Shown here piece after piece: positions 16,472 to 25,999 of a stretch of DNA of 64,000 nt. Both the position numbers and the translations under genes were made by a program. Below the pieces are notes generated by a model. That model saw only the letters and a list, made by a program, of their open reading frames with translations. It made no database searches and was not told the DNA's origin. Numbering within the stretch: position 1 is the stretch's first letter; the number at the start of each line of letters is the position of its first letter. Origin of the DNA: UBA937 sp031549725 (lineage in GTDB: Bacteria; Spirochaetota; Spirochaetia; Treponematales; Breznakiellaceae); NCBI GenBank assembly GCA_031549725.1, contig JAVBPH010000034.1, positions 1-64,000 of the forward strand, given 5' to 3'.

Positions 16472-17952
16472 AGGGCTTCCTTTAATGCTTTAAGGGAAAC
16501 ATCAATCCTTTCCCGGGATTCCTTTGCTCCCAGGATACGGGTGGAACCAAACAGGGGAGGGCTGACCCTGGACCGGGTTATGGCAACCCTGAGGGGCATC
16601 ATAATATCCCCCAGTTTTACGTTATTTTCCTCTGCCCAGGTTTTTATAAAAGCTTCCGCGTCGGTGTCGCTGAGGACTGCCATGGGTTCCACCAGATCCC
16701 TGCCCATGGTAAGAAGTTCAATAGTTTTGGCCAGGTCCGCTTTCTTGGGGATGAATTCCTCCGCCGCCGGAACAGGGGGTACTGAAAAAAGGTAGACAAT
16801 TTTTTCCGGGACTTCATGGAGGAAACTCACCCGTTCTTTAATCAGGGGCATGGCCAGGGTAAACTGTTCGTTTTGTTCCGCCGAAGGCTGGGTTCCGGCG
16901 CCGCCGAAAAGACCCGCGTTCACCGCATAGGGCAGGGAAGCCTCCGCCAGTTCCGTATCGGTTTTCAAGCGGATATACTGGCCGTTGAACCATTCCAGTT
17001 TATTATAGTCGAAGATCGCCGGGGCTTTATTGAGTTTATCCAGGCTGAACCGTTCCGCCAGTTCCTCCAGGGTATATATCTCCTTGCCTTCTTCATAGGA
17101 AGCCCCCAGGAGGGCCACATAATTAATCAGCGCCTCCGGGAGGTACCCGGATTTCCGGAATTCATCAATACTGGTGGCGCCGTGGCGTTTGCTGAGTTTT
17201 TTTCCGTCCTGGCCCATCACCATGGGGAGATGGCAGTATTCCGGCGGAGTCCAGCCAAAGGCCCGGTACATAATCACATGCAGCGGTGTGGAGGGTACCC
17301 ATTCCTGGGCCCTGAGAACATGGCTGATATTCATAAGATGATCATCCACCACATTCGCCAGATGGTAGGTGGGAAATCCGTCGGATTTCAGCAGCACCGG
17401 ATCCGGGTTTACATCATCATTTTTCCATTCAATATCACCCAGGATATGATCATGGAATTTGGTGGTTTCCCCCAGGGGAATCTTAAGCCGGATTACACAG
17501 GGTTCCCCCGCGGCGGCTCTCCGGGCAGCTTCGTCAGGATCAATATTCCGGCAGTGCCGGTCATAACCGGTTTCGCTGGAACCGGATGACTCCCGTTCCT
17601 GGCGGATCCTGTCCAGCCTTTCCGGGGAACAGAAACAACGGTAGGCCTGTCCCTGGTCTATCAATTCCTGGGCGAACATTTTATATAGGTCGAACCGTTC
17701 GGACTGCACATAGGGAGCCGAGGGACCGCCAATATCCGGGCCCTCATCCCAGTGGATGTTAAGCCAATTGAAAGTATCGTAGAGGTTCTGCACAAAGGCT
17801 TCATCGTACCGGGTCCGGTCGGTATCTTCCAAACGGAGAATGAATTTTCCGTTCTTTGATTTTGCAAAAAGATAGTTAAAAAGGGCTGTTCTCACCCCGC
17901 CGATATGCTGATTTCCGGTGGGTGAAGGGGCGTAGCGGTCTCGAATTTCCAT
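16468..17952 (-). CDS. gltX: Glutamyl-tRNA synthetase
   Basis: 494 residues. Class I synthetase signatures are present: RYAPSPTGNQHIGG (HIGH region) at the N-terminus and GKKLSKRHG (KMSKS) near residue 245. The protein charges tRNA-Glu, and in many bacteria tRNA-Gln as well. I chose ATG 17952 (MEIRDRYAPSPTG) because GGAG lies five or six bases before it; the open frame extends 19 codons upstream without family similarity. The last codons overlap the arginase start. The gene is divergent from the chemoreceptor at 18325 across about 370 bp that show only AT-rich sequence and a weak inverted repeat near 18032-18061. Confidence 0.95.
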   Translation of the reverse strand: MEIRDRYAPSPTGNQHIGGVRTALFNYLFAKSKNGKFILRLEDTDRTRYDEAFVQNLYDTFNWLNIHWDEGPDIGGPSAPYVQSERFDLYKMFAQELIDQGQAYRCFCSPERLDRIRQERESSGSSETGYDRHCRNIDPDEAARRAAAGEPCVIRLKIPLGETTKFHDHILGDIEWKNDDVNPDPVLLKSDGFPTYHLANVVDDHLMNISHVLRAQEWVPSTPLHVIMYRAFGWTPPEYCHLPMVMGQDGKKLSKRHGATSIDEFRKSGYLPEALINYVALLGASYEEGKEIYTLEELAERFSLDKLNKAPAIFDYNKLEWFNGQYIRLKTDTELAEASLPYAVNAGLFGGAGTQPSAEQNEQFTLAMPLIKERVSFLHEVPEKIVYLFSVPPVPAAEEFIPKKADLAKTIELLTMGRDLVEPMAVLSDTDAEAFIKTWAEENNVKLGDIMMPLRVAITRSRVSPPLFGSTRILGAKESRERIDVSLKALKEAL

Positions 17953-18324
17953 ACAAACTCCATTCAATTTTTCATCAATATTATACCGGGAATTTGATGT
18001 ATATTTCAATTGATAACGGGGTGATTAAAACATTCATTATGATTTTTGTCATGATAAATGAATAATATCTAAGAATTATGCTTATTAAACCGAATATTAA
18101 TATTATAATATGACAAAGGATGTAATATATAAAAATGACCCAAGCCAAACTTCTTCATCGTTAATATCCACAGCGGTCAGGTTTATCATCCGGCAATAGG
18201 ATTCCCTCGGGAGACGGGAATTCCAGGAGATATAGAATATAAGGGCGTGCCGGTAATTTGCAGTTACATTCATGCCCTATTAGAATTAAGTAACCAATAT
18301 TAGTAAATATTCATGGAGAAAAAA

Positions 18325-20409
18325 ATGAGAAATCGGCGTATATCCCTGTCTATTCAGATTTCATTGCTCTGCCTTAGCCTGATTGTTATTGTTTCTGTGG
18401 TGGTTTCTCTGGTTTTCCTGAATAATATTAACAGGATAACCAGGGATAATCTGGAATCCAATGCGAAAATAACCATGCAGTACCTGGAAACGGATATTCA
18501 GTATACCCTGGCAAAATCATTTGATATGACCAATTATGCGGCGGCCTTTGCCCATAGTATCCAACCGGTCAGTCTGCTGAAATTCATCCTGGGGAACATG
18601 CTTTCCATCAATCCCGACTCATTTGAAATATATTACGGTACGGTCATTTCCCGGTACGAGCCGGGGGGATATTTTGTTGCCGGGACCGACTGGAATCCGG
18701 CTCCTCCCTGGAATCAGATCCTCCGTCCATGGTTTTCCACCGCCATGGCCCATCCGGGGGAAACCGTAATCACCGATCCCTATGTGGATGATCAGACAAA
18801 AAGAGTCTGTATTACCATTGTCCGGACTTCCCAGGATGAGCAGGGGATAATCCGGGGTGTGGTCGGTACGGATGTATTCCTGGATGTGTTTAATGATATT
18901 GTAATTTCCCGGAAAATATCCCCCGACGGAGAGACCTTTATGATTGACGCTTCCGGTTTATACCTGGCCCATTCGGATCCGGAATATATTCTTCAAAAAA
19001 ATTTTTTTACCGATGATAAATCCTCAATGAAAAAAGAGGAAATCCTGACGAGTACTGTGAATGTGATTATCCAGAAGGATACATATATTTGTTCCTCCCC
19101 GGTCTCCGGGACAGGCTGGTATCTTATTTCAACTGGCCCCCTGACAACTTTTAAGGCTGCATCCAACAGGATTACCTGGATGGTGGTTTTTATTATGCTC
19201 GGTCTTACTGCTATTTTATGCACCATAGCTTTTTTCTTCAGCATATATCTGACATCACCTTTCAAAAAACTGGTGGCTTCATTTACCGCCATCTCCAGTG
19301 GGGACCTAACAGTGGTTTCGCCGGATTATTCGTCCAAGGAAGCTTCCTCCCTTTCTGCGGGATTCAATACCTTTGCAGGAGGAATCAGTTCCCTCATCAG
19401 CAGAATTAAAAAATCATCGGAACATATTAAGGGCGTGGCGGATAATTTATCCTCATCCACTGAAGAAACCCAGGAAGCAATCACGGTTGTCCGGGATGCG
19501 GTGCACCTTATCCGGGAGGATGTGATAAAAGAAAATGAGTCCATCTCAAAAACCGAGACCGCGGTTTCCCATCTGGTGAAGGAAATTGAAACCCTGACTT
19601 CAAAAATCGGTGAGCAGGCGGTACAGATTAATGATGCCACTTCGGCGGTGGAAAAACTGGCTTCCAGTATCAGCCTGATTGACGATAATACCACCTCCGC
19701 CAACAGCCACGTGAATGACCTGGTCCAGTCCTCCAAGGATGAAAAGACCCGTTTATCCAAAACCACCGAGGCCATAAAAATAGTTGAAAAGGAATCCCTT
19801 GCCCTGGCGGAAATGAATGCGGTCATTTCAAATGTGGCAACCCAGACAAACCTTCTGGCCATGAACGCCGCCATTGAAGCAGCCCATGCGGGTGAGACCG
19901 GGAAGGGGTTTGCGGTGGTGGCATCCGAGATCCGGAAGCTGGCGGTTACCACCGCGGAACAGGCAAAAAGTTCCGGAGATGCCCTGCTGTCCATCCAGAA
20001 CCGGATCATCGATATCTCCGATTCCTCGGGGCACCTGGAAAAATCCTTCAATGATATGATCGGGATTATCCAATTGATTGAACAGGTTGTGGCAAATCTG
20101 AAGGAAGCCACCCATGAACAGGGTATAGGTTCCCGGCAGCTTCTGGATTCTATTTCGGCGATCAACATGATTACTTCTGATGTCCAGAACGGGGCATCCG
20201 CCATGAGGTTAAGCACGGACGATGCGGCATCCTCCTGCAGTATCCTGACTGAACTGAGCCGGGATGTGGATGAGAAGGTAAAACTCTGCAGCCAGGGGGT
20301 TGAGACCTTAACCAATAATTCCCGGAGTGTGAACAACTCGGTGGAACGCACCCAGTCGGGCTTGAATGACCTAAACGAATCCGTGGGCAGTTTTAAAGTG
20401 AGGATGTAG
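18325..20409 (+). CDS. Methyl-accepting chemotaxis protein, double-Cache type
   Basis: 694 residues. Membrane helix at about 10-30, then a periplasmic dCache_1-type sensor of about 250 residues. Its membrane-proximal and distal modules show PWNQILRPWFSTA, ITDPYVDDQTKRVCITIVRT and GGVVGTDVFLDVF-like features. A second helix at about 281-306 is followed by HAMP and the cytoplasmic coiled coil, with the tip near residue 507 (ATQTNLLAMNAAIEAAHAGE). dCache receptors usually bind amino acids or other small amines. The ATG at 18325 has GGAG six bases before it; the in-frame ATG at 18313 contains that site. Followed by a REP-like element. Confidence 0.9.
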   Translation: MRNRRISLSIQISLLCLSLIVIVSVVVSLVFLNNINRITRDNLESNAKITMQYLETDIQYTLAKSFDMTNYAAAFAHSIQPVSLLKFILGNMLSINPDSFEIYYGTVISRYEPGGYFVAGTDWNPAPPWNQILRPWFSTAMAHPGETVITDPYVDDQTKRVCITIVRTSQDEQGIIRGVVGTDVFLDVFNDIVISRKISPDGETFMIDASGLYLAHSDPEYILQKNFFTDDKSSMKKEEILTSTVNVIIQKDTYICSSPVSGTGWYLISTGPLTTFKAASNRITWMVVFIMLGLTAILCTIAFFFSIYLTSPFKKLVASFTAISSGDLTVVSPDYSSKEASSLSAGFNTFAGGISSLISRIKKSSEHIKGVADNLSSSTEETQEAITVVRDAVHLIREDVIKENESISKTETAVSHLVKEIETLTSKIGEQAVQINDATSAVEKLASSISLIDDNTTSANSHVNDLVQSSKDEKTRLSKTTEAIKIVEKESLALAEMNAVISNVATQTNLLAMNAAIEAAHAGETGKGFAVVASEIRKLAVTTAEQAKSSGDALLSIQNRIIDISDSSGHLEKSFNDMIGIIQLIEQVVANLKEATHEQGIGSRQLLDSISAINMITSDVQNGASAMRLSTDDAASSCSILTELSRDVDEKVKLCSQGVETLTNNSRSVNNSVERTQSGLNDLNESVGSFKVRM

Positions 20410-20426
20410 GGATTTCCCTTAATGCT

Positions 20427-20511
20427 CCGGTCCCTGAGGTTCTCGAAGGGCCCGTGAAAAAGCAAGCCTTTCCTTCACAGGTGATTTCGGGAGCCTCAAT
20501 CACCGGGGCTC
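20427..20511. repeat. REP-like element, single copy
   Basis: GGTCCCTGAGGTTCTCGAAGGGCCC and the GGTGATTTCGGGAGCCTCAATC half flank a spacer, in the order opposite to the array unit. It lies between the converging chemoreceptor and symporter genes and could act as a bidirectional terminator. Confidence 0.75.
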
Positions 20512-20532
20512 CCTTCCGGTTAGTTCCAAAAC

Positions 20533-21996
20533 TTAAACCCCTTCAAATGCCTTATCCAGGAGAGCCTTATTCGGCGGCTGGGTTCCCAGGGATACCAGGG
20601 GAATCACAATAAAGGGCAGGATGATAGCACAGCTTGCTGCCAGGGGAGCTCTCACTGGGCCCAGAACAAAGAAGAGAATAATTTCCGCGGTCAGACCGCT
20701 GATCAGGCCGGCATAGGCGCCCTGTTTTGTGGCTTTTTTCCAGAACAGGCCGTACAGGTAGGGGGCAGCAAAAGCACCCGATACGGCGCCCCAGCTCAGG
20801 GACATCAGGGTAACAATAAAGCTGAACCGGAACCGGGATATCAAATAAGACACTATAATAAAAATTACCGACAGGAACCGCATCATAGCTACGGATTTAT
20901 CCTTGCCGGTTTTATCATCAATTTTCACAGGGTATAAATCTATGGCCACGGATGAAGAAGAAACCAACACTATCGAAGACAGGGTTGACATGGATGCGGA
21001 AAGTACCAGGAGCAGGATTAATGCCATGAGCATTCCCGGCAGGTTGGTGGTAAGGATGGTAGGAACAATCATGTCGTAGAGGATTTTCCCGGTACCATCC
21101 CTGGGGATGGTGTCCAGGTTGAAGAATGCATGGGAGGAGATACCCACCAGGTATGCCGCAAAGCCGATCACCAGGGCAAAGATGGTGGTTACAATGGTCG
21201 CCCTGGGAATAACCTTTTCATTTTTTATGGCATAAAATTTCTGGGTCATCTGGGGAAGACCCCAGGGTCCGAAGCTGGTCATGAATACCAAAGATAGAAT
21301 AGTCAGCACCGACGGTTGCTGGGCCGGGGGAACATGCTGGGGGTAATTCTGGTTAATCGTATCCACCATGGCGGAAAAACCGCCTCCCTGGTTGTAAAGG
21401 ACCATCACCATAATAAGGGCACCGAAGAACATAAGGCTCCCCTGTATGAGATCCGTAATGGCGATGGCAAAGTATCCCCCCAGGACCAGGTAAATACCGG
21501 TGAAGGCGATCATCAAAATCAGGGCTACATCATATGAAATATGGAATACATGCTCAAAGAGATGTCCCAGGCCCTGGAAAACCGAAGCCGAGTAGGGAAG
21601 CAGGAAGAAAAATATAACCGATGCAGCCACCGGTTTCAGATGCTTTGCTCCGTAACGTTCCTGGAGGAATTCGGGCATGGTCATGGTGTTCAGGTTCTGG
21701 GTCATCCGCCGGGTCCGCCGGGCCAGGACGATCCAGGCCAACAGTGCTCCAATAACCGCATTTCCCAAAGCTATCCACAGGGCATTAAAACCGAAGTTCC
21801 ATCCCTGGGTGCCGGCAAATCCGATAAATACCACCGCAGAAAAGTAGGAGGTTCCGTAGGCCAGCGCGGATATCCATGGACCCATGGTCCGGCCCCCCAG
21901 GAAAAAGTCCCCCAGGGTTTTGGTCTTTTTCATGCCCCATATGCCTATCCCGGTCATGAGGGCAAAGAATACAACAAGCATGATGATACTTTCCAT
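20533..21996 (-). CDS. Sodium:solute symporter (SSS family)
   Basis: 487 residues with about 13 predicted membrane helices. The N-terminal FFLGGRTMGPWISALAYGTSYFSAVVFIGFAG segment (core GGRTMGPWISALAYGTSYFS) and the central YLVLGGYFAIAITDLIQGSLMF region are hallmarks of the SSS family (PutP/PanF/SglT). It imports a solute with Na+ across the inner membrane. The substrate cannot be read from sequence; proline, pantothenate and sugar acids are family precedents. It is a single gene flanked by REP-like elements on both sides, so the context gives no substrate clue. Confidence 0.85.
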   Translation of the reverse strand: MESIIMLVVFFALMTGIGIWGMKKTKTLGDFFLGGRTMGPWISALAYGTSYFSAVVFIGFAGTQGWNFGFNALWIALGNAVIGALLAWIVLARRTRRMTQNLNTMTMPEFLQERYGAKHLKPVAASVIFFFLLPYSASVFQGLGHLFEHVFHISYDVALILMIAFTGIYLVLGGYFAIAITDLIQGSLMFFGALIMVMVLYNQGGGFSAMVDTINQNYPQHVPPAQQPSVLTILSLVFMTSFGPWGLPQMTQKFYAIKNEKVIPRATIVTTIFALVIGFAAYLVGISSHAFFNLDTIPRDGTGKILYDMIVPTILTTNLPGMLMALILLLVLSASMSTLSSIVLVSSSSVAIDLYPVKIDDKTGKDKSVAMMRFLSVIFIIVSYLISRFRFSFIVTLMSLSWGAVSGAFAAPYLYGLFWKKATKQGAYAGLISGLTAEIILFFVLGPVRAPLAASCAIILPFIVIPLVSLGTQPPNKALLDKAFEGV

Positions 21997-22157
21997 ACAG
22001 TTCCTCCGATTGCGTTTCTTAAGAAAGATACAGGAGCAATTTTACTAATATGTGAAACGAATGTATATATTCAGGAAAAAAAACGGATATTTTTTAATTA
22101 TCCCATAAAATCTGTTTTTAGGATTCCTTATATTCTAAGAAGAAAGAAAGCGGATAC

Positions 22158-22242
22158 CCGGTGATTGAGGCTCCCGAAATCGCCCGTGGAAGACCCCTCT
22201 TTTTCTGGTCCCTTTGAGGGCCTCATGGACCGAACTTCCGGG
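22158..22242. repeat. REP-like element, single diverged copy
   Basis: GGTGATTGAGGCTCCCGAAATCGCC and GGTCCCTTTGAGGGCCTCATGGACC form the two palindromic halves. It sits in the intergenic region 21997-22416, which otherwise holds only the divergent promoters of the symporter and glycosyltransferase genes. Confidence 0.65.
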
Positions 22243-22416
22243 AAACGGAACTTTCCCCGCGGGATATTTATCCTTGTGGGTTGGCTGGTTTTCTGATAAA
22301 ATATACCTTATAAGTAAGATATGGTATTGAATAATTGCTGCCGGTTCAAAGGTTAACTGTACAGAGCGGGGTCTTGTATTACGGCTCAATTTTTTTGCTT
22401 TTGGTAGGAGCATCTA

Positions 22417-23562
22417 ATGAACATTGGTATTTTCAGTGACACCTACGTTCCCCAGGTTAATGGGGTGGTTACGGTGATTAGAACCCTTAAGTCCGAGCTG
22501 GAAAAGCGGGGCCACAATGCTTACCTTTTTACTGTCCAGCATCCCAAGGCAGTCCCGGAGGAAGGTGTGTTCAGGATGCGGTCCATCCAGTTTCCTGCGG
22601 AACCCCAGCACAGGATCGGTATGTTTTCGGAACATCAGATTATTAAGGTGGCCAAGCCGCTGGACCTGGATATTATCCATACCCATTCGGAATTCAGTGT
22701 GTATATGGCTTCCCGGGTGGTGAGTAAAAAGCTGAATATTCCGTCGATCCATACCCTCCACAGTTTTTATGAGGATTATTTGAATTACGCTCCTTTATTA
22801 AAACCGTTTTTCAAGAAAAATCTTCCGGCCATTCTGAAACATATTCTCCGGAGTCAGCGCTGTGTTATTTCCCCCTCCAGGAAAAACAAGGATTACCTGG
22901 AAAGTATTAAGTATCCCCGGCCGGTGAAGGTAATTCCCAACGGGATTGATCTTTCCCAGTTTTACGAACGAGGCATGGAAGCGGAAGCCCTGGAGTTCAG
23001 GAAACGTTTTAATATCGATGCGGATGCGGAGTTGATTGTTTTTGTGGGCCGGCTGGCGGTGGAAAAAAACGTATATACCCTTTTTACCAACTTTAAGGAA
23101 ATTGTGGCCCGGAGGCCCAAGACTAAGCTGATTATAGTAGGCGATGGTCCGGACCGGCGGGATCTTCAGCAGTATGCTTTGGAATTGGGGATTAACAAAT
23201 CCATTGTTTTTACCGGTTACCTTCAATGGCCGGATGAAATTAAGCAGGTTTATGCCGCGGCGGATATGTTCATGAGTGCTTCCCACAGCGAAGTGCATCC
23301 CATCACCTTTATTGAATCCATGGCAGCGGGACTTCCTATTATTGCTGCGGCGGATACGAGCATCCAGGATATGGTGGTTAATGGAGTCAACGGCTGGGCC
23401 GTGGAGGATGATACCAGGCTATGGGAAAAGGCTATAGAAGTATTTGCCGACCGGGATATCCTGGAAAAAATGGGAGATGAATCGGAAAGGATTTCCCATA
23501 ATTATTCGGTGGAACGGTTTATAGATTCCATGATTGCCGTATATGAAGAGTACCGCAAATAG
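22417..23562 (+). CDS. Glycosyltransferase family 4
   Basis: 381 residues with a GT-B fold. The N-terminus MNIGIFSDTYVPQVNGVVTV is typical of GT4 enzymes related to diacylglycerol glucosyltransferases and the PimB/alpha-mannosyltransferase group. The C-terminal half carries VFVGRLAVEKN, IIVGDGPDR and the E-x7-E retaining signature in SEVHPITFIESMAAGLPIIA. A membrane-lipid or polysaccharide sugar transfer is likely; glycolipid synthesis is the commonest role of this subgroup in spirochaetes, but the acceptor is not shown here. AGGAG precedes the ATG. The helicase gene follows after 14 bp, suggesting co-transcription. Confidence 0.85.
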   Translation: MNIGIFSDTYVPQVNGVVTVIRTLKSELEKRGHNAYLFTVQHPKAVPEEGVFRMRSIQFPAEPQHRIGMFSEHQIIKVAKPLDLDIIHTHSEFSVYMASRVVSKKLNIPSIHTLHSFYEDYLNYAPLLKPFFKKNLPAILKHILRSQRCVISPSRKNKDYLESIKYPRPVKVIPNGIDLSQFYERGMEAEALEFRKRFNIDADAELIVFVGRLAVEKNVYTLFTNFKEIVARRPKTKLIIVGDGPDRRDLQQYALELGINKSIVFTGYLQWPDEIKQVYAAADMFMSASHSEVHPITFIESMAAGLPIIAAADTSIQDMVVNGVNGWAVEDDTRLWEKAIEVFADRDILEKMGDESERISHNYSVERFIDSMIAVYEEYRK

Positions 23563-23576
23563 GTTATACTGTCCGG

Positions 23577-24731
23577 ATGAATAAAAGTTTTGCAGATCTG
23601 GGGGTTATCCCTTTTTTTACGGACCGCCTGGCGGAACGGGGTATCACCGTTCCAACTCAAATTCAATCCCTGGTAATTCCCGAACTGTTCCTGGGCAGGA
23701 ATATTATTTTTTCATCCGCCACGGGAACAGGAAAAACCTTTGCCTTTCTTATTCCCCTTTTTCAGGGACTTTTACAGGATGGTCCCCCCGCGGGAGGGCC
23801 ATTTATTCTGGTGGCGGCGCCCACCTACGAACTTTGTTCCCAGATTAAAAAAGAAGCGGAATTCCTTTTGAAGGGAAGCCCCGTCAAAACCAGTCTCCTG
23901 ATAGGATCGGCCAATGTATCCCGGCAGATCGATGGCCTTAAAAAAGATAAGCCCCAGGTCATTATCGGAAATCCCGGCAGGCTGCTTCAACTGTGCCGGA
24001 TGGGGAAACTCAACCTCAAAAAAATCAGGGCCCTTGTGCTGGATGAAGGGGACCGGCTTGTTTCGGATGAACTCTACGCCGAAACCAGGGAACTGGAATC
24101 GCTCATCAACAAAACAAGAATCAGCGTTACCTGTTCCGCCACCATGATTCCCAAAAATAAGGAACGGCTTCTGCCCCTGCTGGGAAGTGATGTGGTGATA
24201 AAAGAAAGTCCGGAAGAGGAAATTATAAAAAAGAGAATAGAACACTGGGCTTTTTACAGTGAAGACCGGAAAAAGATTTCCACCCTCAGGTCCCTTATTG
24301 CTGCGGTTGATCCAAAAAAGCTCCTGGTGTTCATTGATAGAAATGACCAGGTGGGCAATGTGGTTTCCCAGCTTCAGTTCCACAAAATAGCCGCGGGAGG
24401 TCTGTCCGGAGGTATGGATAAAAAGGGAAGAAAAATGGCCCTGGACGATTTCAGAGCCGGAAAAATCCAGGTCCTGGTGACCAGCGATCTATCTGCCAGG
24501 GGGCTGGATATCGAAGGGGTTACCCACATTGCAGCTTTGGATGTTCCCAAAAAGGCGGAGAGTTATATCCACCGGGCAGGCCGGACCGCCCGGGCAGGCA
24601 AAAAGGGAGTTATGATCACCATAGGTGATAGAGAAGAACTTCCCCGGCTGGCAGCCATAGAAAAAAAACTTGGGATTGTGGTGTACCCGAAGGTTTTATA
24701 TAAGGGAAAAGTCTGCGTTCCTGAAGAATAA
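23577..24731 (+). CDS. DEAD-box RNA helicase-like protein, DEGD variant
   Basis: 384 residues. RecA domain 1 has the Q motif (GITVPTQIQSLVIPE), Walker A SATGTGKT and motif III SATM. Motif II reads DEGD instead of DEAD. Domain 2 has LVTSDLSARGLDIEGV and the arginine-finger motif HRAGRTARAG. The protein lacks the basic C-terminal tail of many RNA helicases. Such enzymes unwind short RNA duplexes in ribosome assembly or mRNA decay. The start ATG 23577 is 14 bp after the glycosyltransferase stop. The DEGD change keeps the Mg- and ATP-contacting acidic residues, so activity is still plausible. Confidence 0.87.
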   Translation: MNKSFADLGVIPFFTDRLAERGITVPTQIQSLVIPELFLGRNIIFSSATGTGKTFAFLIPLFQGLLQDGPPAGGPFILVAAPTYELCSQIKKEAEFLLKGSPVKTSLLIGSANVSRQIDGLKKDKPQVIIGNPGRLLQLCRMGKLNLKKIRALVLDEGDRLVSDELYAETRELESLINKTRISVTCSATMIPKNKERLLPLLGSDVVIKESPEEEIIKKRIEHWAFYSEDRKKISTLRSLIAAVDPKKLLVFIDRNDQVGNVVSQLQFHKIAAGGLSGGMDKKGRKMALDDFRAGKIQVLVTSDLSARGLDIEGVTHIAALDVPKKAESYIHRAGRTARAGKKGVMITIGDREELPRLAAIEKKLGIVVYPKVLYKGKVCVPEE

Positions 24732-24750
24732 AACACCGATGAAAATCTGC

Positions 24751-24815
24751 GGGTGGTTTCGGGAGCCTCAACCACCGGGGGAACTCCGGTCCCTGGGGCT
24801 CTCGAAGGGTCCGGG
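24751..24815. repeat. REP-like element, single copy
   Basis: Starts GGTGGTTTCGGGAGCCTCAACC and continues with the GGTCCCTGGGGCTCTCGAAGG half. It lies between the converging helicase and thioesterase genes. Confidence 0.8.
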
Positions 24816-24858
24816 GAAAAGTCAACTTTATTATTCGGTTCGTAAATCCGGGAGCTGG

Positions 24859-25260
24859 TTATTTCTTCTCCGGGGCCAGGCCGGGGACATCAAACTCCCT
24901 GGGAAGCCTCACGGGCATTCCGCTGGAATCAACAAAGGCCCAGGTTGCTTTTGCTTCTGCGATAATTTCATCACCCCGGGAAATCTGCTGCTGGATAATT
25001 CCGCTGACCGCACCTTTTTTGATTGCCCATGAGCGGATTACCAGTTCGTCATCGGGAAACGCTGATTTTTTATAATCGATTTCAATCCGCGCCACATAAA
25101 CCCCATAACCGGCTTTAATCATAGCTTTGTAGTCAAAGCCGATGAATTTAAGAAAGTCCCACCGGGCAAATTCCAGATAATTGAGATAATTTGCATTATT
25201 CACGTGTCCGTAGCTGTCACATTCATAGCTCCGGACGGTAATCCTTGTTTCACATACCAT
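24859..25260 (-). CDS. Acyl-CoA thioesterase, hotdog fold (YbgC/FadM-like)
   Basis: 133 residues, normal for a single hotdog domain. YECDSYGHVNNANYLNYLEFARW contains the catalytic aspartate pattern Dxx(G)HVNN of the 4HBT/YbgC group (core DSYGHVNNANYLNYLEFARW). It should hydrolyse acyl-CoA or acyl-ACP thioesters. The ATG at 25260 (MVCETRITV) aligns with the usual family start; a TTG at 25296 would add 12 non-homologous residues. AGTATATAC lies a few bases upstream of the ATG and may be part of its promoter, giving a very short leader. Divergent from the NUDIX gene across 96 bp. Confidence 0.82.
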   Translation of the reverse strand: MVCETRITVRSYECDSYGHVNNANYLNYLEFARWDFLKFIGFDYKAMIKAGYGVYVARIEIDYKKSAFPDDELVIRSWAIKKGAVSGIIQQQISRGDEIIAEAKATWAFVDSSGMPVRLPREFDVPGLAPEKK

Positions 25261-25356
25261 GGATCTTAGTATATACTCTAGGACAGGGCTGTTCAATAAT
25301 AGGGAATCCTTAAAAAGTAAAACTTTTCGGGATTTCCAATAACCCGCGGAGGAATC

Positions 25357-25878
25357 ATGTTTACCTATTGTCCTAACTGTTCATCTAAAAAAATTCAATT
25401 TAAAGAAGGGAAGTTGTTCTTCTGCCCCCATTGTAATTTTACCTATTACCACAATACCGCCGCCGCCTGCGGCCTGATCATTGCATCGGATAACAGAATA
25501 GTAACCCTGGTCAGGGGGAAAGAACCCGCCCGGGGAAAGCTGGATTTTCCCGGTGGTTTTGTTGATCCAGGGGAAGGAATTATTGAAGCCCTCCGCCGGG
25601 AATGCCGGGAAGAATTGTCCTGGGACCCTGGACCGGAGCTCCAGCTGTTTGCTTCATTCCCAAACCGGTACCCGTATAAGGATATTATCTACAATACCTG
25701 TGACATGTTTTTTACGGTGAATATTCCGGGGGTGGATGAAAAGGATTTTATCCTGGATGAGGAAAATATTCTGGTTTATTTTGCCGAACCGGAAACTATT
25801 GACCCCGAAGAATTTGCATTTGTATCAACAAAGAAAGCTTTCCTGGTTTACCGGGAAAAATTCTGTACCAGCAGATGA
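25357..25878 (+). CDS. NUDIX hydrolase with N-terminal zinc ribbon
   Basis: 173 residues. Two cysteine pairs, CPNC at residues 5-8 and CPHC at about 23-26, form an NudC-like zinc ribbon. The NUDIX box follows: GGFVDPGEGIIEALRRECRE with EEL, fitting GX5EX7REX2EE. Such proteins hydrolyse nucleoside diphosphate-X compounds. The zinc ribbon suggests NADH or ADP-ribose-type substrates, but it lacks the SQPWPFPQS segment typical of NudC pyrophosphatases. GGAGG lies six bases before the ATG. It is a single gene, followed about 120 bp later by the LacI regulator. Confidence 0.85.
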   Translation: MFTYCPNCSSKKIQFKEGKLFFCPHCNFTYYHNTAAACGLIIASDNRIVTLVRGKEPARGKLDFPGGFVDPGEGIIEALRRECREELSWDPGPELQLFASFPNRYPYKDIIYNTCDMFFTVNIPGVDEKDFILDEENILVYFAEPETIDPEEFAFVSTKKAFLVYREKFCTSR

Positions 25879-25999
25879 ACCAAACTCATCTTGACTAGAT
25901 GAGGAAAAATTATTTTATAATGAGCCAGCCGGACCGGCTGAGTTTTTGATCCGGTTTGAATACCCGGGGACAGACATTCCGGTTTGCATAAGGACTAGT

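Noticed and set aside
20533..21996. Assigning the SSS symporter to proline or pantothenate
   Set aside because: Family membership is clear but no neighbouring gene or specific residue allows a substrate to be named.
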